Of a DNA stretch of 64,000 bases, positions 50,386 through 59,165 are shown in pieces. The notes beneath the pieces are model-generated. The model was not told the DNA's origin. It did no database searches and saw nothing but the letters and a program-made list of their open reading frames with translations. The DNA is from Bacillota bacterium (GTDB taxonomy: Bacteria > Bacillota > Clostridia > Oscillospirales > Oscillospiraceae). The stretch covers positions 124,001 through 188,000 of the forward strand of contig JAETQY010000005.1 in NCBI GenBank assembly GCA_021770445.1. The letters are read 5' to 3'. Position numbers and translations under genes: made by a program. Numbering within the stretch: position 1 is the first letter of the stretch; every line of letters begins with the position of its first letter.

Positions 50386-50638
50386 CACATATGCAAAATG
50401 CGCGGAAAAGGACGAGTACCCGCCCCCGAGACGCAAAGAGAGCCGCCGTTTGGTGCAAGGCGGACGGGAGGGGACAGGGAAAATCACCTTGGAGCTGAGG
50501 GCTGAACGACAGTAGGCCCCTCCGGACGCCCCCGTTACCGGGCAGACTTGAGTGGCCGGATATCTGTCCGGCAAGAAGAGTGGTACCGCAGAGGTTTGCG
50601 CCTTTGTCTCTTTGGGGAGACAGAGGCGTTTTATTTTT
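50386..50638 (+). promoter_or_regulatory. T-box riboswitch, tRNA(Ile)-responsive
   Basis: A roughly 250-nt leader. It has the stem I AGAGAG/GGTGCAA distal elements (about 50437-50462), an ATC codon at 50483-50485 in the specifier position (followed by A, then TTGGAGC), and the T-box AGTGGTACCGC (TGGTACCGC at 50581-50589). A terminator (50599-50610 with 50617-50628, then TTTTATTTTT) competes with the antiterminator. The ATC specifier agrees with the downstream ileS: uncharged tRNA(Ile) would allow read-through. Confidence 0.92.
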
Positions 50639-50687
50639 CCAGTGAATTGTCAATATAAAATGTAATATAGAAAAGGAGCAATACAAA

Positions 50688-53462
50688 ATGGACTACAACA
50701 AGACCATCAATCTGCCCAAGACCGACTTTCCCATGCGGGCGGGGCTGCCCGCCCGGGAGCCCGATATGCTCAAGCGCTGGGAGGATATGGACCTCTACCA
50801 CGAGCTGCTGAAAAAGAACGAGGGCAAGCCCCTGTACTCCCTCCACGACGGCCCCCCGTTCTCCAACGGCGCGCTCCACATGGGCCACGCCCTGAACAAG
50901 TCCATCAAGGACTTCATGACCCGCGCCGCCGCCATGCGGGGCTATCTCACCCCCTACATCCCCGGCTGGGACAACCACGGTATGCCCATTGAGAGCGCCA
51001 TCATCAAGCAGAACAAGCTCAACCGCAAGGCCATGTCGGTGCCCGAGTTCCGCACCGCCTGCCACGAGTTCGCCCAGCACTATGTGGACGTGCAGCGGGA
51101 GGGCTTCAAGCGGATGGGTGTCATCGGCGACTGGGAAAACCCCTACCTCACCATGTCCCCCGGCTTCGAGGCCGAGGAGGTCAAAATTTTCGGGGCCATG
51201 TACAAAAACGGCTATATCTACAAGGGCCTGAAGCCGGTGTACTGGTGCCCCCACGACGAGACCGCCCTGGCCGAGGCGGAGATCGAGTACCAGGACGACC
51301 CCTGTACCACTGTGTATGTGAAGTTCCCCATGCACGACGACCCGGAGGGAAAGCTGGCTCATCTGGACTTTGCCAAGCTATTCTTTGTCATCTGGACCAC
51401 CACCATCTGGACCCTCCCCGGCAACCTGGCCATCGCCCTGCACCCCAGCGAGAGCTACGCCATTGTAAAGGCCCCCAACGGGGAGAGCTACATCATGGCC
51501 GAGGCCCTGGTGGACAAGGTGATGAAGCTGGGCGGCTTTGACAGCTGGGAGATTGTGGAGACCCACCCTGGCAGCTTCTTTGAGAATATGGAGGCCGACC
51601 ACCCCTTCCTGCCCAAGACCTCCCGTCTGGTGCTGGCGGACTATGTCACCATGGACAGCGGCACGGGCTGCGTCCACACTGCCCCCGGCTTCGGCGCCGA
51701 CGACTACGAGACCTGCCGGCGGTATGACATGGATATGGTGGTCCCCGTGGACGACCGGGGCCGCCACACCGACTACGCCGGCAAGTACGCCGGCATGAAG
51801 ACCGACGAAAGCAACCCCGTCATCCTGGCCGACATGAAGGAGAGCGGGATGCTCTTCGCCTCCGAGGACATCGTCCACTCCTACCCCCACTGCTGGCGGT
51901 GCAAGCACCCCATTATCTTCCGGGCCACCCCCCAGTGGTTCTGCTCCGTGGAGTCCTTCAAGGACGCCGCCGTGGCCGCCTGCGAGGATGTGCGCTGGAT
52001 CCCCGGCTGGGGCATCGACCGGATGAAGTCCATGATCCAGGAGCGGGCCGACTGGTGTATTTCCCGTCAGCGCCGGTGGGGTCTGCCCATCCCGGTGTTC
52101 TACTGCTCGGACTGCGGCAAGCCCATCTGCACCGACGAGACCATCGCCGCTGTGTCCAAGCTGTTCGGCGAGAAGGGGTCGAATGCCTGGTATGAGACGG
52201 AGGCGGCCGACATCCTGCCCGACGGCTTCGCCTGCCCCCACTGCGGTTCTAAGTCCGGTTTCACCAAGGAGGAGGACACCCTGGACGGCTGGTTCGACTC
52301 CGGCTCCACCCACTTCGCCTCCATGCAGAAGGACCAGGGCTTCTGGCCCGCCACCGTCTATATGGAGGGCCTGGACCAGTACCGCGGCTGGTTCCAGTCC
52401 TCCCTGCTCACCGCCGTGGGCGCCCTGGGCAAGGGCGCGCCCTTCAAGGAGTGCGTCACCCACGGCTGGACCGTGGACGGCGAGGGCAAGGCCATGCACA
52501 AGTCCCTGGGCAACGGCGTAGACCCCGCCGACATCTTCAAGAAGTACGGCGCTGACCTGATCCGCCTGTGGGCGGGCAGTGCGGACTACCACGTGGACGT
52601 GCGCTGCTCCGACGCTATCTTCAAGCAGCTCAGCCAGAACTATTTGAAGTTCCGCAACACCGCCCGGTACTGCCTGGGCAACCTGGACGGCTTCGACCCC
52701 AACAACCTGGTGAGGCCCGGGGAGATGGTGGAGCTGGACCGCTGGGCCATTACCAAGCTGAACGGCCTCATTGAGAAGTGCTTCGCCGCCTACGACAACT
52801 ACGAGTTCCACGTGGTCAGCCACGCCATCAACGACTTCTGCGTGGTGGAGCTGTCCAGCTTCTATCTGGACATCATCAAGGACCGGCTGTACTGCGAGGA
52901 GAAGGACGGGCTCAACCGCCGCTCTGCCCAGACCGCCCTGTTCCTGATCCTGGACACGATCACAAAGCTGTTCGCCCCCATCCTGGCCTTCACCTGCGAC
53001 GAGATCTGGCTGTCGATGCCCCACCGGGAGGGCGACGACGGCCGGAACGTCCTGCTCAACGAGATGAACAAGCCCTTTGCGGACTACGCCCTGGACGAGG
53101 GTGCCATGGGCCGCTGGGAGGAAATCATCAAGGTGCGCAACACTGTCAACGCCGCCCTGGAGCAGGCCCGGAACGAGAAGAAGATTGGCAAGAGCCTGGA
53201 GGCCAAGGTCACGCTGAAGGTGGCCGACCCGGACAGCTTCCTCCTGCCCGAGATGGACGAGGACGCCCTGGCCGATATTCTCATCGTCTCCCAGGTGGCC
53301 CTGGAGAAAGGCGGAGACGGGCTGGCCGTGGAGGTCGCCCCCGCCGCCGGCGAGAAGTGCGAACGCTGCTGGAAGGTGCTGCCCACCGTGGGCCAGGACG
53401 CCAAGCACCCCACACTCTGCCCGAGATGTGCGAAGGTTGTTCCCGCCATCGAAGTCGAATAA
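50688..53462 (+). CDS. ileS: Isoleucyl-tRNA synthetase
   Basis: A 924-residue class I synthetase. HMGH (64-67) is the HIGH motif; the KMSKS loop reads KAMHKSLGN, a variant seen in this group. The CP1 editing domain spans about 190-390, and a C-terminal zinc ribbon has CERCW and CPRC pairs. AAAAGGAGCAATACAAA precedes the ATG. Controlled by the T-box. Confidence 0.97.
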   Translation: MDYNKTINLPKTDFPMRAGLPAREPDMLKRWEDMDLYHELLKKNEGKPLYSLHDGPPFSNGALHMGHALNKSIKDFMTRAAAMRGYLTPYIPGWDNHGMPIESAIIKQNKLNRKAMSVPEFRTACHEFAQHYVDVQREGFKRMGVIGDWENPYLTMSPGFEAEEVKIFGAMYKNGYIYKGLKPVYWCPHDETALAEAEIEYQDDPCTTVYVKFPMHDDPEGKLAHLDFAKLFFVIWTTTIWTLPGNLAIALHPSESYAIVKAPNGESYIMAEALVDKVMKLGGFDSWEIVETHPGSFFENMEADHPFLPKTSRLVLADYVTMDSGTGCVHTAPGFGADDYETCRRYDMDMVVPVDDRGRHTDYAGKYAGMKTDESNPVILADMKESGMLFASEDIVHSYPHCWRCKHPIIFRATPQWFCSVESFKDAAVAACEDVRWIPGWGIDRMKSMIQERADWCISRQRRWGLPIPVFYCSDCGKPICTDETIAAVSKLFGEKGSNAWYETEAADILPDGFACPHCGSKSGFTKEEDTLDGWFDSGSTHFASMQKDQGFWPATVYMEGLDQYRGWFQSSLLTAVGALGKGAPFKECVTHGWTVDGEGKAMHKSLGNGVDPADIFKKYGADLIRLWAGSADYHVDVRCSDAIFKQLSQNYLKFRNTARYCLGNLDGFDPNNLVRPGEMVELDRWAITKLNGLIEKCFAAYDNYEFHVVSHAINDFCVVELSSFYLDIIKDRLYCEEKDGLNRRSAQTALFLILDTITKLFAPILAFTCDEIWLSMPHREGDDGRNVLLNEMNKPFADYALDEGAMGRWEEIIKVRNTVNAALEQARNEKKIGKSLEAKVTLKVADPDSFLLPEMDEDALADILIVSQVALEKGGDGLAVEVAPAAGEKCERCWKVLPTVGQDAKHPTLCPRCAKVVPAIEVE

Positions 53463-53471
53463 AATATACTC

Positions 53472-53507
53472 CGCCCGGCGTGAAATTCACGCCGGGCGGC
53501 TCTTTTA
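53472..53507 (+). terminator. ileS terminator
   Basis: Perfect 12-bp stem (53472-53483 with 53489-53500), then CTCTTTTATT. Confidence 0.8.
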
Positions 53508-53663
53508 TTCCCTTTTTCCGTTGCCTTTTGACTCCAGATAGGCCTCCACAACCTCAACTACCAGGGTGGAGACGCTCTTCATCTCACTCTTGGCCTGAGC
53601 GGTCAGGCGGGCCTTCAAGTCCTTTGTCAAACGAATTCCCAACTGGGCGTCAATTTTCGGCAT
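53505..53663 (-). CDS. Ribbon-helix-helix DNA-binding protein 1
   Basis: A 52-residue Arc/MetJ-like RHH protein: beta-strand QLGIRLTKDL, then helices KARLTAQAKSEM and SVSTLVVEVVEAYLES. AAGAGGAGTGAATATT precedes ATG 53663. It follows the paralogous RHH gene by 51 bp. Such proteins act as dimers; a repressor or antitoxin role is likely, but no toxin gene is adjacent. Confidence 0.8.
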   Translation of the reverse strand: MPKIDAQLGIRLTKDLKARLTAQAKSEMKSVSTLVVEVVEAYLESKGNGKRE

Positions 53664-53714
53664 AATATTCACTCCTCTTCGTCTATTATAGTGCCGAAAC
53701 GCCCATTTGTCCAT

Positions 53715-53864
53715 TTATTCTGCTTCTTTCTCCGCCAGATAATCTTCCATAACAATGCGGACCATGCTGGCCACGCTCCGACGCTCTTTATGCGCTTGCG
53801 CCTCCAGCCGTCTCTTAAACTCATTTGTAATACGGAAGGCGACTTGTGTTTCTGTTTTTGCCAT
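53715..53864 (-). CDS. Ribbon-helix-helix DNA-binding protein 2
   Basis: A 49-residue RHH paralogue: strand TQVAFRITNE, helix FKRRLEAQAHKERRS, helix VASMVRIVMEDYLAEKEAE. AAAGGGGGC precedes the ATG. Together with RHH protein 1 it forms a tandem pair next to the CAATGA array. Confidence 0.75.
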   Translation of the reverse strand: MAKTETQVAFRITNEFKRRLEAQAHKERRSVASMVRIVMEDYLAEKEAE

Positions 53865-53892
53865 ACAAGCGCCCCCTTTTCCTAGTGACTAC

Positions 53893-53968
53893 CATTGTAC
53901 AACAATAATCAAAACTTTAGGTGTAAAACATTGCATATCAATGAACACCAATGACTGCCAATGATTGT
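53893..53968. repeat. CAATGA iteron array beside the RHH genes
   Basis: Three direct CAATGA copies at exact 10-bp steps (53939, 53949, 53959) and two inverted CATTG copies (53893-53897 and 53929-53933). Helical phasing on one DNA face fits operators of RHH proteins. Confidence 0.6.
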
Positions 53969-54039
53969 CGCATAATTCGACAATTTTTGACACTTTTGCT
54001 TCCTTGTTTTTGCAATAATAAAGAAAAGGAGGTTTTACC

Positions 54040-54204
54040 ATGGAAAACAAGGAAAACGTACTCGCCACCGAACAGTATCACGCCCTGTATCTCCGGGCCT
54101 TCTCCCGACTGGAGGATATCTCCCGCCGGACAGAGCAGGCTATGCGGGAGCTGGAAGAGCTCCAGCTGAGTATGGGCGACCCGCCTATAGGGGAACGGAC
54201 ATAA
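54040..54204 (+). CDS. Small acidic helical protein, 54 aa
   Basis: A 54-codon ORF (MENKENVLATEQYHALYLRA, with AMRELEELQLSMGD near the end) with AAAAGGAGGTTTTACC upstream. Predicted to be a single long helix or short coiled coil. Function unknown. It lies between the RHH iteron array and rpsO. Confidence 0.6.
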   Translation: MENKENVLATEQYHALYLRAFSRLEDISRRTEQAMRELEELQLSMGDPPIGERT

Positions 54205-54232
54205 AATTTTCTCAAAAACATGGAATTTCCCC

Positions 54233-54261
54233 TTTACATCAGGAAAAAACTATGATATATT
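54233..54261 (+). promoter_or_regulatory. rpsO promoter and structured leader
   Basis: TTTACA (54233-54238), 17 bp, TATATT (54256-54261). The leader to 54385 contains a GGGCAC/GTGCCC hairpin and a CCCGCGC/GCGCGGG hairpin and may be an S15 autoregulatory site. Confidence 0.5.
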
Positions 54262-54385
54262 ATCCGGGCACGATGTGTGCCCCGTCCATCGCTTGGTTCC
54301 GGGATATGGCCCGCGCAGGTGCGCGGGGACACACCCGCCCGCTACCCGGCCCTTGGACAGAACATTTTGAAAGGTGGAATTTCCC

Positions 54386-54652
54386 ATGATCCGCAAGGAC
54401 GAAAAGACGGCCGTTATCGAGGCCAACCGCACCCACGAGACCGACACCGGCTCCCCTGAGGTGCAGATCGCGATCCTCACTGCCCGCATCAACGAGCTCA
54501 CCGAGCACCTGAAGGTGCACATCCACGACAACCACAGCCGCCGCGGCCTGTACAAAATGATCGGTAAGCGCCGCAAGCTGCTGGATTACCTGATGGCCAA
54601 GGACATCGAGCGCTACCGCGCCATCATCGCCAAGCTGGGCATCCGTAAGTAA
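54386..54652 (+). CDS. rpsO: 30S ribosomal protein S15
   Basis: An 88-residue S15: [38 protein letters not shown] and the end [23 protein letters not shown] precedes ATG 54386. It lies upstream of pnp, the widespread rpsO-pnp pairing. Confidence 0.97.
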   Translation: MIRKDEKTAVIEANRTHETDTGSPEVQIAILTARINELTEHLKVHIHDNHSRRGLYKMIGKRRKLLDYLMAKDIERYRAIIAKLGIRK

Positions 54653-54798
54653 GTCCCGATGCGTCTGAGCCGTCGTGAGCAGCGCGGATGGACCGGAGTG
54701 AGGGATACAAACCAAGAACCGCCTGGCGGTTCTGTTTGTGTCTCGAGTCGGAGGGAAGCCGCGCGTCGCGAACAGGCGAGGCGTGATCATGATTGCCT
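54653..54798 (+). other. Long imperfect palindrome between rpsO and pnp
   Basis: The 3' flank of rpsO forms a long stem: GATACAAAC pairs with GTTTGTGTC, and 54715-54722 pairs with 54726-54733 (loop CTG); outer sequences 54660-54704 and 54743-54790 are partly complementary. It contains no gene and probably acts as an RNA processing or stabilising structure. Confidence 0.5.
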
Positions 54799-54831
54799 CA
54801 TAGGGCGGGCGTTTTCGCGCTCCGCCCTATG
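54799..54831 (+). terminator. Hairpin downstream of rpsO
   Basis: Perfect 10-bp stem (54799-54808 with 54822-54831) with an inner GCG-TTTT-CGC; no T-run, so possibly attenuating rather than terminating. Confidence 0.45.
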
Positions 54832-54888
54832 TTCGCATATAGACCCCGGCGTTTTTTCTGGGCTTTTAGCAGTTGAATATGGGGTTGG

Positions 54889-55001
54889 CCTCATCAGTCA
54901 CGGCTTCGCCGTGCCAGCTTCCCCTAAAGGGGAAGCCAAAGGTAATGCCCCCCCAAGCCTTCCCCTTTAGGGGAAGGTGCCCCCGAAGGGGGCGGATGAG
55001 G
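54889..55001. repeat. CCTCATC-type multi-hairpin intergenic repeat
   Basis: A 113-bp element bounded by CCTCATC and GATGAGG. It holds four hairpins: CACGGC-TTC-GCCGTG; CTTCCCC-TAAA-GGGGAAG; CCTTCCCC-TTTA-GGGGAAGG; GCCCCC-GAA-GGGGGC. I recall such elements as abundant in gut Ruminococcaceae/Oscillospiraceae genomes. Confidence 0.8.
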
Positions 55002-55071
55002 GCCCAAACCCGTATTCAAGTGCTAAAGGGCAGTGAAAGCTCTGGGGAAACCAATGAAAAGGAGAAACGAA

Positions 55072-57222
55072 ATGTCAACGATTATCAAACACAAGCAGTT
55101 CCCCAAGTTCAAGAGCTGGACCATGGACCTGTGCGGCCGTCCCCTCACCATCGAGGTGGGCAAGGTGGCCGAGCTGGCCTCCGCCTCCGCCCTGGTGAAG
55201 TACGGCGAGACCACCGTTATGGTGGCCGTCACCGTCTCCCCCCGCCCCCGGGACGGCATCGACTTCTTCCCTCTGTCCGTGGAGTTCGAGGAGAAGCTGT
55301 ACGCCGTGGGACGCATCCCCGGCTCCTTTATGCGCCGTGAGGGCCGTCCCTCTCTGCCCGCCGTGCTGGCCAGCCGCCTCATCGACCGGCCCATGCGCCC
55401 CCTGTTCCCCTATGACTTCCGCAACGACGTGTGCATCCAGTGCACCGTCATGAGCGTGGACTACGACTGCTCCCCCGAGGTGGCCGCCATGATCGGCGCC
55501 TCCGCCTGCGTGAGCTATAGTGAAATTCCCTTTGCCGGCCCCATCGGCTGCCTGGAGGTGGGCTTCTGCGACGGTCAGATCGTCCTCAATCCCAACCAGG
55601 AGCAGCGCAAGACCAGCCGCATGGACGTGACCGTGGCCGCCACCCGGGAGAAGGTGGTCATGATCGAGGCCGGGGCGGATGAGATCCCCGACGAGATCAT
55701 GTACGCCGGCATCGTGAAGGCCCACGAGGAGATCCGCAAGCAGATCGACTTCATCGACCAGATCGTCCGGGAGATCGGCAAGCCCAAGATGGAGTACGAC
55801 CACGCCCAGTTCGATCAGGAGCTCTTCGACGACATCGTGGCCAACTTCATGGACGAGGCCAAGGCCGCCATGGACACCGACGACAAGACCGTCCGGGAGC
55901 AGCGCTGGAACGAGATGATCGACCACTGGCACGAGAAGTATCTGGAGCAGTATCCCGATATGGACCAGTACCTGGAGGAGTTCACCTACAAGTTCCAAAA
56001 GAAGATCGTCAAGGCCTGGCTGCTGGAGGGCCACCGGGTGGACGGCCGCGCCCAAAATGAAATTCGTCCCCTGGCCGCCGAGGTGGGCGTCCTGCCCCGG
56101 GTTCACGGCTCCGGCCTGTTCACCCGCGGCCAGACCCAGGTGCTTTCTGTTTGCACCCTGAACACCCTGGCCGCCTCCCAGAAGCTGGACACCATCTGGG
56201 AGGAGACCGAGAAGCGGTATATGCACCACTACAACTTCCCGCCCTACTCCGTAGGTGAGGCCCGGGCGCCCCGCTCCACCAATCGCCGGGAGTACGGCCA
56301 CGGCTTCCTGGCCGAGCGGGCCCTGGTTCCGGTGCTGCCCTCTGTGGAGGAGTTCCCCTACGCCATCCGCGTGGTCAGCGAGGTGCTGTCCTCCAACGGC
56401 TCCACCTCTCAGGGCTCCATCTGCGGCTCCACCCTGGCCCTGATGGACGCCGGCGTGCCCATCAAGGCCCCGGTGGCCGGCATCTCCTGCGGCCTGATCC
56501 AGGACGACAACGGCGGGTTTACCACCTTTATCGACATCCAGGGCGTGGAGGACTTCCACGGCGAGATGGACTTTAAGGTGGCGGGCACCAAGTCGGGCAT
56601 CACCGCCATCCAGATGGACCTGAAGAACGACGGTCTCACCCATGAGATCATCAAGGAGGCCCTGGACATCACCCGGGACGCCCGCTTCGCCATCCTAGAC
56701 GAGATCATGCTGCCCTGCATCTCCGCCCCCCGGGCCGAGGTGAGCAAGTGGGCCCCCAAGATGATCTCCATGAAGATCGACCCGGACAAGATCCGGGAGG
56801 TCATCGGCAAGGGCGGCTCTGTCATCCAGAAGATCACCGCCGACTCCGGCGCCCAGATCGACATCGAGGACGACGGCACCATCCACATCGCCTCCCCCAA
56901 CGCCGAGGCCTGCGACGCCGCCAAAAAGATGATCGAGACCATCGTGTTCGTCCCCCAGGTGGGTGAGCTGTACTACGGCAAGGTGGTGCGCATCCTCCAG
57001 TTCGGCGCCTTTGTGGAGCTGGCCCCCGGCAAGGACGGCATGGTCCACATCTCCAAGCTGGCTGAGCACCGGGTGGAGAAGGTAGAGGACGTGGTCAACA
57101 TCGGCGATATGATCTGGGTGAAGGTCACCGAGATCGACGAGAAGGGCCGGGTCAACCTGTCCTACAAGGACGCTCTCCGAGAGATCAAGGCCCGGAAAGA
57201 GGCCGGCGAGCCCATCAAGTAA
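55072..57222 (+). CDS. pnp: Polyribonucleotide nucleotidyltransferase
   Basis: A 716-residue PNPase: two RNase PH-like domains (about 15-220 and 310-540), a KH domain (IREVIGKGGSVIQKITADSG) and an S1 domain (GELYYGKVVRILQFGAFVEL). It degrades RNA 3' to 5' using phosphate. ATG 55072 with AAAAGGAGAAACGA is chosen over the frame start at 55033. Confidence 0.97.
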   Translation: MSTIIKHKQFPKFKSWTMDLCGRPLTIEVGKVAELASASALVKYGETTVMVAVTVSPRPRDGIDFFPLSVEFEEKLYAVGRIPGSFMRREGRPSLPAVLASRLIDRPMRPLFPYDFRNDVCIQCTVMSVDYDCSPEVAAMIGASACVSYSEIPFAGPIGCLEVGFCDGQIVLNPNQEQRKTSRMDVTVAATREKVVMIEAGADEIPDEIMYAGIVKAHEEIRKQIDFIDQIVREIGKPKMEYDHAQFDQELFDDIVANFMDEAKAAMDTDDKTVREQRWNEMIDHWHEKYLEQYPDMDQYLEEFTYKFQKKIVKAWLLEGHRVDGRAQNEIRPLAAEVGVLPRVHGSGLFTRGQTQVLSVCTLNTLAASQKLDTIWEETEKRYMHHYNFPPYSVGEARAPRSTNRREYGHGFLAERALVPVLPSVEEFPYAIRVVSEVLSSNGSTSQGSICGSTLALMDAGVPIKAPVAGISCGLIQDDNGGFTTFIDIQGVEDFHGEMDFKVAGTKSGITAIQMDLKNDGLTHEIIKEALDITRDARFAILDEIMLPCISAPRAEVSKWAPKMISMKIDPDKIREVIGKGGSVIQKITADSGAQIDIEDDGTIHIASPNAEACDAAKKMIETIVFVPQVGELYYGKVVRILQFGAFVELAPGKDGMVHISKLAEHRVEKVEDVVNIGDMIWVKVTEIDEKGRVNLSYKDALREIKARKEAGEPIK

Positions 57223-57224
57223 GC

Positions 57225-57263
57225 AAAAAATATTCTCCGCCCTTCGGGCGGAGAATATTTTTT
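57225..57263. terminator. Bidirectional terminator, pnp and hpt
   Basis: Perfect 18-bp stem (57225-57242 with 57246-57263) with A and T runs as its outer arms, so it works for both converging transcripts. Confidence 0.85.
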
Positions 57264-57266
57264 ATT

Positions 57267-57623
57267 TCAGCAGGAACCCTGGAACGCCTGAATGGCTGTA
57301 ACGGTCTGCTCATAGTCCTGGCTCACCGTGGGGAACAGCTGAGCGGCCAGGGCATAGTCCTTGGTGCGCAGCGCTTCGGTGATCTCATGGCTGGAGCGGT
57401 ACAGTTTGGTAAAGCTGAGGTTCTGCGCCACCCCCTTCAGCGTATGGGCGGCGCGGAAGGCCTCGTCGTACTCTTCGGCGCTCAGGCTGCTTTCCAGCAG
57501 CTGGAAGGACTGGTCGGCCAGGAATTTACCCACAAATTTCTTGACCAGTGCCTCGCTGTACAGCCGGCCCAGTACCTCCTCGTAGTCGCCCTCCAGGGCG
57601 GCGTAACACTCTTGAATCGTCAA
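57267..57623 (-). CDS. Histidine phosphotransfer (HPt) protein
   Basis: A 118-residue HPt protein; the phospho-accepting His is H60 in AAHTLKGVAQNLSF. Four-helix bundle expected. Its start overlaps the HD-GYP gene stop as ATGA. It should relay phosphate between the receiver of the hybrid kinase and the HD-GYP regulator. Confidence 0.92.
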   Translation of the reverse strand: MTIQECYAALEGDYEEVLGRLYSEALVKKFVGKFLADQSFQLLESSLSAEEYDEAFRAAHTLKGVAQNLSFTKLYRSSHEITEALRTKDYALAAQLFPTVSQDYEQTVTAIQAFQGSC

Positions 57624-59158
57624 CGGACTGCCTCCTTTTCATCAAGCTCCGTGATCCTGCCGATGGCCCCGGTGTACTGGGGCGGTTCATCCGCGGACCA
57701 CATGGCGCGGCTGATAATATGAACGGGCTTGGACTGTCCATCCACGCACATGTCGCAGTCAAACTCTACTACAGGGTTGTCAATCGTGCTGCTGCGCAGA
57801 AGCCTGGCCAGCTTGGCCAGGGATTCCGCGCCCATGGTGTTCAGCACTTTTTCATTACTGTAAGGATTTACAATGCTCTCCGCCAGTCCCAGGCGCTGAA
57901 CGCCCGCGGAGGAGAGAGTGAGCATAGGCGGGTCATCAATATATTCAAAGAGAATGGCCTGCGTCACAGACATGAAGAACCGGTATTTGGCCCGCTCATA
58001 CTCCAGCATATGCAGACTGCGGTCCACCGTGGACAAATCCTCGTACTGGACTACCTCCGCCGCCGTGTTCTCCGCGGCCCGCAGGTCACCCTGGAGGGAG
58101 GGGTCAATGGACATCTCCTGCTGGATGATGTCGCTGCTCTCCACCAGACACTCCAGTAGCAGGGGCTGGAAGGCGCCGCACTCCCCGTTGAGGATCATGG
58201 ACATAGCCTTTTCGTGGGGGTGGGCCGGCTTGTAGACCCGGGGGCTGGTCAGGGCGTCGTACACGTCGGCCAGGGCCACCACCTGGGCGGAGATGGGGAT
58301 CTCCTCCCCCTTCAGCCCGTCCGGGTAACCCCGTCCGTCGTACCGCTCGTGGTGCCAGCGGCAGATCTCGTAGGCGTATTTGACCAGCGGCTCGTCCTGG
58401 TCGGGCACACTCTTCATCATCTCGGCGCCCATCTGGGAGTGCTGCTTCATGATGGCGAATTCCTCTTCGGTAAACCGGCCCGGCTTATTCAGGATCTCGG
58501 TGGGTATGCCGATCTTGCCCACGTCGTGGAGGGTGGAGGCGTTGCCGATAAGGTTGATGGTCTCACGGTCCAGCTGGTACTTGTCGGTCTTGCGCGTCAG
58601 GCTCTTGAGCAGGATCTCCGTCATGGTCTGGATGTGCAGCACATGCAGACCGCTCTCCTCGTTGCGGAACTCTACGATGTGGCTGAGAATAGAGATCATC
58701 AGGTTGTTGACCTTTTCCCGCTGATAGATCTGCTCGTTCACCATTCCGGCCAGGCGGCGCTGCTTGGCGTACAGCATAATGGTGTTGATGACCCGCCGCC
58801 GCACCACCATCATGTCAAAGGGGCGGCTGATGTAGTCGGTGACCCCCATGTTGTAGGCCCGCTCGATAAAGTCGTGGGTGCTCTCTGCGGAGATCATGAT
58901 AACGGGCACACTGTCGATCCAGTTGTATTTGTTCATGGCGGACAGCACGTCGAAGCCGTCCATATTGGGCATCACCAGGTCCAGCAGGACCAGGGCGATC
59001 TCCTGCTCCATCTGCTGGAGGATGGCCACCGCCTGAAGGCCGTCCTCCGCCTCGACAATATCGTAGGACTCCTCCAGCATGGAGCGCAGGATGGAACGGT
59101 TCATCTCTGAGTCATCAGCTACCAGAATGGTATACCGCTGCTCTCTTTTTGGGGCCAT
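57620..59158 (-). CDS. Response regulator with HD-GYP phosphodiesterase domain
   Basis: A 512-residue regulator. Receiver domain residues 1-125 with D60; HD-GYP-type domain about 145-310 with HDVGKIG (HD at 211-212), HSQMG and HHERYDGRGYPDG (276-281 RGYPDG); a further PAS-like C-terminal region of about 170 residues. HD-GYP enzymes hydrolyse cyclic di-GMP; activity is inferred. ATG 59158 with GGAAGGTGAG is preferred over GTG 59173. Middle gene of a phosphorelay operon. Confidence 0.9.
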   Translation of the reverse strand: MAPKREQRYTILVADDSEMNRSILRSMLEESYDIVEAEDGLQAVAILQQMEQEIALVLLDLVMPNMDGFDVLSAMNKYNWIDSVPVIMISAESTHDFIERAYNMGVTDYISRPFDMMVVRRRVINTIMLYAKQRRLAGMVNEQIYQREKVNNLMISILSHIVEFRNEESGLHVLHIQTMTEILLKSLTRKTDKYQLDRETINLIGNASTLHDVGKIGIPTEILNKPGRFTEEEFAIMKQHSQMGAEMMKSVPDQDEPLVKYAYEICRWHHERYDGRGYPDGLKGEEIPISAQVVALADVYDALTSPRVYKPAHPHEKAMSMILNGECGAFQPLLLECLVESSDIIQQEMSIDPSLQGDLRAAENTAAEVVQYEDLSTVDRSLHMLEYERAKYRFFMSVTQAILFEYIDDPPMLTLSSAGVQRLGLAESIVNPYSNEKVLNTMGAESLAKLARLLRSSTIDNPVVEFDCDMCVDGQSKPVHIISRAMWSADEPPQYTGAIGRITELDEKEAVR

Positions 59159-59165
59159 AAATCTG

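Noticed and set aside
52490..52520. Altered KMSKS loop (AMHKS) in ileS as a sign of an inactive enzyme
   Set aside because: The variant occurs in clostridial-type IleS and all other motifs and the T-box are intact.
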